Source: Sphaerosporella brunnea
Lineage: Eukaryota; Ascomycota; Pezizomycetes; Pezizales; Pyronemataceae
Length of the DNA: 64,000 bases
Direction: 5' to 3'
Assembly: GCA_008704415.1 (NCBI GenBank)
Contig: VXIS01000054.1
Coordinates: 1 to 64,000, forward strand
Part shown: positions 58,789 to 64,000 of the stretch, one piece after another
How the letters are laid out: each line of letters starts with the position of its first letter
Position numbering within the stretch: position 1 is the stretch's first letter
Made by a program: the position numbers and the translations under genes
Notes under the pieces: model-generated
Told to the model about the DNA's origin: nothing
Databases searched by the model: none
What the model saw: the letters and a program-made list of their open reading frames with translations, nothing else

Positions 58789-60543
58789 ATGAAGCCAATC
58801 AGCGGGATCGTGACCAGCAATAAGTCCATCCCGGATAGCTTCCGTCAACTCGATGTGTTCACTACCGACGTTCTGAACCAGCTGTGGAAGGGTATGTATA
58901 AAATGCATGGCAATTGATTCATATTGTTTTCTTTTTCCGTCAATGGCACGACGATGCTTTCCTTTTGCCGCCGATAACTTCCCGGGTATCAGCATTGGAA
59001 ATATGCTGCACCTTTTGTGTTCTGTGTTTTTTTTCTCCTCTCCCCACCTGTCTAGTATGCTGGTCTTGTTGACTGTATCCCTACCTTGCGCCTTTATACA
59101 CTCTCCTGTTGCCCGTCGTGTAAACATTGCTGACTTCTTCCTCTACTCGTAGTCTATTCCGTAAACAGAGATGTCGTCGCGAATGGCCGACGGCTGGAAA
59201 ACCTGTTCTGGCGAGTATGGGGGAGCGAAAGGACGGGCAGGCCCTTCTCTGGACAGACTGTCTCTGCAATCTTCGTTGGCATACACTGCGATGACGACCT
59301 CATACCACCTCGACGGAGAAACCCGCCGAGCCACGGGAACATCAAACTTGCGATATCAGAACGAGGCCAACCAGCGCCGCCAGAATCTGCTACAGCAGCG
59401 ACGGTGGCGACAGAATTAGCATCATCACCGACACCAAGCGCAAACCCTAGGGCGTCCGTCGAGATCGAATGTCCTCCCACTCCACCGCCGAGTCCCGTGC
59501 CCAACTCAATGCAGCGCGGATGTGCAGCCTTTTTGTCGAAGCAGCCCCAGCTCACGGAAATTACGTTGTCGTTGCAGCGGACTTTGCACAATCCACCACC
59601 GTCGCCACCAGGCCCGGCGGCCCCACAGCTACCTCCTCCACCACCAGTACGCTTGGCAGCACCACCGACTAACTCTCAGCCTGTCCTCCCATCAAAGAGA
59701 TCGCGGCCACAGCATCCCCCACGGCAATCGATGCCTTTGATGACATTGGACACCGTCCAGGAAAGCAAGGCTAGCGAGTGGGTTTCTGGTAGTGTTCGGT
59801 CTCAAGATTCTAGATCCTCGAAAGGGAGCAGTAGCACAAAGGCGATGGCAAGGATAGAACATCGCGGCGGCGGCAAAGTTCGGCGAGGCAAAAAGGTTCT
59901 CATTGGTGGGGGAGGAGGTAGGGCCAACCGGCAACGGGGAATTCCACCGCCGATACGCCGGACCAAGAGCAATACCACGGCAAACTCTCCCGTATCTTCC
60001 GTCGCCGAAATTGAAGAAGAAACGCCCCAATTGCTTTCTATTGCCCTAGGTCCAAAGCCGAAGCTTGAGTCTGAGCCGGAGAAAAAGGAGCAGAAGAATG
60101 AACAGTCGAAGAAGGAGGAGAAGCGCAGGGATACGTCAGGCGGAGGTTGGATCGTTGATCCGGATTTCAGAACTAAGTACATCGACAAGAAGGAAAAGCA
60201 GAAAGAGATGCTTGCCCGTGTTGTCAGGGCACCTGCGACTACCGCTATGAATGATTTTGTAGTTACAGCGACTGCATCATCGAGGGCTTCGACAGCGAAG
60301 GGAAAGAATATACTGGTGGCAAATGAGGTCCAGCCTGCATTACCGAGGCAGAAGAGTCAGCTTACGCTGTTGTTAGAGAGAGAAAGAAGGGCTGCGGCGG
60401 CAAAGATTGGAAGCAGTGGAGGAAGTGGTGGCGGCGAATCTTCGAAGAGCGGCCAACTAAAGGGCGATCAAGGAAAGAGCGGATTTGCGCAAGGCGGTCA
60501 AGGGAACGCTGAGGGGAAGGTGCGGCGACAGCTATGGGGATGA
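58789..60543 (+). CDS. protein with AreA-type DUF1752 domain, no zinc finger
   Basis: Two exons (58789-58891, 59153-60543), 497 codons plus stop. The 261-nt intron (GTATGT..GTAG) splits the domain, and the phase-1 join gives DVLNQLWKVYSVNRDVVANG followed by RRLENLFWRVWGSE. The pattern LWxxY...GxRLENLxWRxW is the short conserved domain (Pfam DUF1752 / GATA_AreA) found near the N-terminus of fungal nitrogen regulators such as AreA and in Mks1-type proteins. The remainder is Pro-rich and then charged, with IVDPDFRTKYIDKKEKQKEM and a conserved-looking RQKSQLTLLLERERRAAAAK near the C-terminus; it ends Gly/Ser-rich. No GATA zinc finger is present, so a regulatory partner rather than a DNA-binding factor is likely. 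The ATG at 58789 is preceded by TTTTTCA, and other upstream starts were not excluded. Confidence 0.85.
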
Positions 60544-63392
60544 GGGGTGATGGAATGGGAAAAATTGAGATGATGAGGCCAACCCGGATGAAACAATGTC
60601 AGGGTCACCGGAGGTATAGGCGGAAAAGTGGGGGATGCATTCTTGCGGCAACAACGTCGTGTACGGAGAGGCTTGGACGAGTTGCACACCGAGATTGCAT
60701 CAACATCAGAATTTGACAACAGCGGACTTAAGCCGCCACAACAGGCCACTACGGCGAGGGAACCCAAATCCCAACACATTTACGGAAACATACATCATAC
60801 ATACAACACGGGCCAATTGGCAACGGAAAAGTTTGGGTTGCTTTTGATTGCTTTATATATTGCATTACTTTCTTTAGGTTTCACTATCACTATCATCATC
60901 ATCTGCTGGACACCTCATCTCTTTTGCTTATCTCATTCATTCATTCATTTTTTTATTTTACTCTCACTTCTATCGTTACATAGTTTCGCTTGAACGTATG
61001 CATACTGTTTAGGTGTTTCCTACGTCATTTGCTTTTTCTTTCTGTATCACTTTTCTTATGACGGGAAGAGTCAAGAGAGCGGTTTGCATTTTCATTATGT
61101 TACTATCATTCTTTGGAGTCCGTCGGTTCTGGGTGTGATTTTTGGTTCTTTTTTTATTGTTTATATGTTGGGCTGGAGGTCTTGTAATGATCTGTTTGTG
61201 GGGCATTGGGGTTTGGGACGGCGTGAATAAGAGGAGAATTGGGCTGAGATTGAGATTTGTCGAATGTTCGTCATGTTTGGCAGCGACAGCAGTTCATGGC
61301 TACAATACTCACAGTCCATCACTCACTCCAGTACGGGCGGGTCGTGTCCATGTAGGATTTTTTTTTTTTTGATCGGCCAATCCAATCATAGCCAATTCCA
61401 CATAAAGTCTACAGATGGAGGAAATTGGCAAGTTCAACTCATAGACATGGTAACCAGGGAAAAAAATCTTCCACCCACCACACGATGCGCCTTGTTTGGG
61501 GTTGCGTTAGGGAATGGAAAGAAGCAGTCACATGGGGCCAGAAACGTTAACTCGGGATCCAGCGCAGGCTAACTTTCACCGCGGCCAGGCATAAGGCCGG
61601 CGGCGAACTCGAACATGGAGTCGTGGATCACCGGATAAGCCCAGTCCGGCTGTGAGTCACGTGAGTTCGCGTATAGTCAACGCGTTCGCGGCGTGCTTTG
61701 ATTTATTTACATGTGACGCTGTTTTAATACGGCTCTTTCGATTCACTCGAAACAGGAGGAAACCACATAGTCCAGAAATTCTGGAGAAGCTGGTCTTGAG
61801 CAGAACAAACGGCAGAGTCCCTGTGCGCTGGAAGAGATATCGGTGTATTTCGAGTGATTGGTAATGATGCGGAGCGTGAGATAACACCTTCCCTTTCACT
61901 TTGATATCGATATGGCAGCACCGGCGATCGTTCTGTGTCCTTCCCCAACAGTGATACCCGGGAGGGGAGCCATGTTGGAATCTGAAAGATCTGCAGCAGG
62001 CGAGTGCTGCCGAACAATTCCCGTTGGTGGGCGTGCGGGACGCTTCCTGTGTCGAAAGTGATTAGCGTTCTGCATCTGCATGTATGCAAGTTCCGATGGA
62101 GACAGCCGGTTGTTCGTTTGCAACCATTTTGTTTCAAGGAATGAAGCCTAGACTTGGCTAAGTTGGCTCTGCATGCATAGCTGTTCATGGGGACAGCCTG
62201 CCTGATGGCAAGTCTAGAACCACATCCTCGGGAGTGCCGCATCCAGGTAGTTGACGAGCTTGGCTCTCCAGAATGCGTTCCAGACCGAGAAATCCTATCA
62301 GTCGCATAGCAAACGCTTCAGGGAACAGATCTTCTTCATGTCGAGAGCGTGGCGACACAGTGAAGGGGGCAACAGACGATCACCGAACAAAGGAGCCAAT
62401 CGTGAGCCTCGGTGCCGCCGGGTGGCTCGGGATTCCGTCCTTCTCTCCGTCGATCCTGGGTTAGGGGTTTGGGACTCCATGGTTCAGCAGCCCGTCGTGC
62501 TTTGTGCGCTTGGTGGCAACAACACGGTTGATGCTTCGTGTCTGATATTCTGTTAGTATATGCAAAGAAAGGATCTTCTTACCTACTGTAGCTACTGTAG
62601 GCGATGCACAAAGAACAGGGCGCACACGGCCGTCGAAGTCAGATCGGCACGATGGGCAGCGCGGCCGCACTCTTTATATGTCGCAGCACAACAGCTCAGC
62701 CGTGGAGGACGTCGTGGTCACGATGTGTTACCATGCACAACGGCGGAGGCAGCGTCCGCCTTAATGGATCCCTTGACGAGCTTGCAAAGATACGCCGAAC
62801 TGCCTAATGGTGGAGTCTCGCATGTTTAATTGCACTGGCTATCACCAATCCGAGTTCACGACCTGGTATGCCGTATTCGTTTGCTACAGAGTCGGTGTAA
62901 CCGAACCCTTCTATTCTGCGTGATGCCACATATCTCTAGCTTTTGGTACCTCCTCCCGACGGTGGTGGTAAATGATGAGAACAACGACGAGATAATATCC
63001 CGTGAGAATAGCCGCTATCTACACAACTCGCTCCTCACCACTGTTACTGCTACTACTAACTACCATGATCGTGGACGTCGGTGGAGAGTCTCCCGGGCCT
63101 GCATAATTCTCCAATAGCTGCCCCCGCCCGCTCGAAATTTGCGGAACTCTTGGTGTTTGAAGCCCGCCGCCAATGAGTTGTTGCACACGGAGAGCGCAAA
63201 GACATTACCAAGGGAAGAAAGGTAAAAACTTGAACGGAGGAGGTACGAACGCGCATAACCTGTTTCCAGAAGTCAATACTGTCGATCTCGCCGCCTCAGC
63301 TTGAGATAAATATCCCACGGCCTGGTCGCAAGAAGGAGCCCTCATCTTCATCCACTGTTACTTTTACTCGCCGCCGAGCCCTATCTCCCACA
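60544..63392. other. 2.8-kb intergenic region
   Basis: The left part is the AT-rich 3' flank of the AreA-like-domain gene (T-rich to about 61150). No gene was seen further on. A TCACGTGA palindrome lies at 61657-61664 without a nearby gene. At the right end a GATAAATATC element (63304-63313) lies 80 bp before the start codon of the dehydrogenase and is its likely TATA box. Confidence 0.5.
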
Positions 63393-64000
63393 ATGTCCAC
63401 TATCTTTCGTCCTGCCCTGCGCTCGGCATGCAAAGCCCGCCTTCAGCTCCCCCTCGGTGCGCAGCGCAACGTCGTGCGGTCAATTTCCGTGACCGCTGGT
63501 CAGCAAGCGAAGGCGAAGAAGCAGCCCCTCGCGCAGACCGATCCAAACATCACCGTAAAGCTTCCCCCGGAGCCTGAGCTGCCATCCAGCAATCCCGTCC
63601 GCCGACCCAAGCGCATACTGAGCACCTTTTCGCTGGAGGGCAAGACGGCGATCATCACCGGTGGAGCCAGAGGGTCAGTGCTTTCTCTCCTTTCCTTCCC
63701 CCGCAATTCAATTAGCGTAGGGCGGGGCCGAACTGAGATCTCGTAACCCCGCTAGACTCGGTTACGTCATGACGCAAGCGCTGGTGGAGTCCGGGGCCGA
63801 CGTAGCCATCGTGGACCTTAACGGGGAAGAAGCGACAGCGGCCGCGCAGCGTCTTCTCGACCACTTCCACAAGGCCTACCCGGATGACATGGTTCCCAAA
63901 ATCACGGCGCACCGCGCAGACGTGTCAGATACCGCGTCGGTGCAGAAGACGTTCGATGAGGTGCTTGCGGCTCACGGCGGCCACATCGACACCCTCGTCA
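63393..64000 (+). CDS. short-chain dehydrogenase/reductase with mitochondrial leader (partial)
   Basis: The 5' part only; the gene runs off the window. Exons 63393-63673 and 63756 to beyond 64000; the 82-nt intron (GTCAGT..CTAG) splits the glycine-rich motif. The join restores TAIITGGARGLGYVMTQALV, the TGxxxGxG cofactor-binding signature of classical SDRs, followed by SGADVAIVDLNGEE, whose acidic residue after the second strand suggests NAD preference, and ADVSD. Residues 1-45 are Arg/Ser/Ala-rich without acids (STIFRPALRSACKARLQLPL), like a mitochondrial presequence. The fungal relatives I would expect are polyol dehydrogenases (arabinitol or sorbose type), but the catalytic Ser-Tyr-Lys is outside the window, so the substrate is open. 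Confidence 0.9.

Overview
The window is nuclear DNA from a filamentous ascomycete (Pezizomycotina). The evidence is protein-coding genes with short GT..AG introns (mostly 47-150 nt), CTAAC-like branch sites in several of them, Q/H/S/P-rich low-complexity proteins, fungus-specific families (a nuo9.5-type complex I subunit, an AreA-like DUF1752 domain, a Dip5/AgtA-type permease), many homopolymer and microsatellite tracts, and no bacterial-style operons. The genus cannot be told from the sequence. Thirteen genes are supported; exon joins were inferred by matching intron phase, splice sites and family conservation. | Layout: (1) 1.6-4.4 kb, minus: a three-exon gene for a Q/H-rich protein with a conserved fungal core that looks like a transcriptional regulator. 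(2) 4.4-15.9 kb: about 11.5 kb with no credible gene, holding simple repeats and one MITE-like element with terminal inverted repeats (10.3 kb). (3) 15.96-16.55 kb, plus: splicing factor BUD31. (4) 19.4-23.9 kb, minus: a 1438-residue coiled-coil protein with about eleven repeats of roughly 29 residues and a C-terminal membrane anchor. (5) 25.2-35.0 kb, a compact gene island: GRAM-TBC-EF-hand Rab GAP (Gyp2/Mdr1 type), SRR1-like protein, complex I 9.5-kDa subunit (divergent from SRR1 over a 153-bp promoter with a palindromic TCACGTGA), a Ser-rich protein of unknown function, and an amino-acid permease. (6) 35-39 kb: no gene seen. (7) 39.2-49.5 kb, minus: one giant three-exon gene of 3375 codons, with an N-terminal seven-helix membrane domain and a very long tail carrying over sixty Leu-Trp motifs in about twelve ~115-residue repeats. 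(8) 50.7 kb: a near-perfect 50-bp inverted repeat with a 20-nt spacer, then RMI1 (51.1 kb) and a small 83-residue protein (52.5 kb). (9) 52.8-58.8 kb: no gene seen. (10) 58.8-60.5 kb, plus: a protein with an AreA-type DUF1752 domain but no zinc finger. (11) 63.4 kb to the edge: the 5' part of a short-chain dehydrogenase with a mitochondrial-type leader. | The genes are housekeeping or regulatory functions that act separately (splicing, vesicle traffic, respiration, amino-acid uptake, recombination, nitrogen-type regulation); nothing suggests a metabolic cluster. The most unusual item is the giant seven-helix/LW-repeat protein, which also has an adjacent SILK plus RVxF pair that looks like a protein phosphatase 1 docking site.
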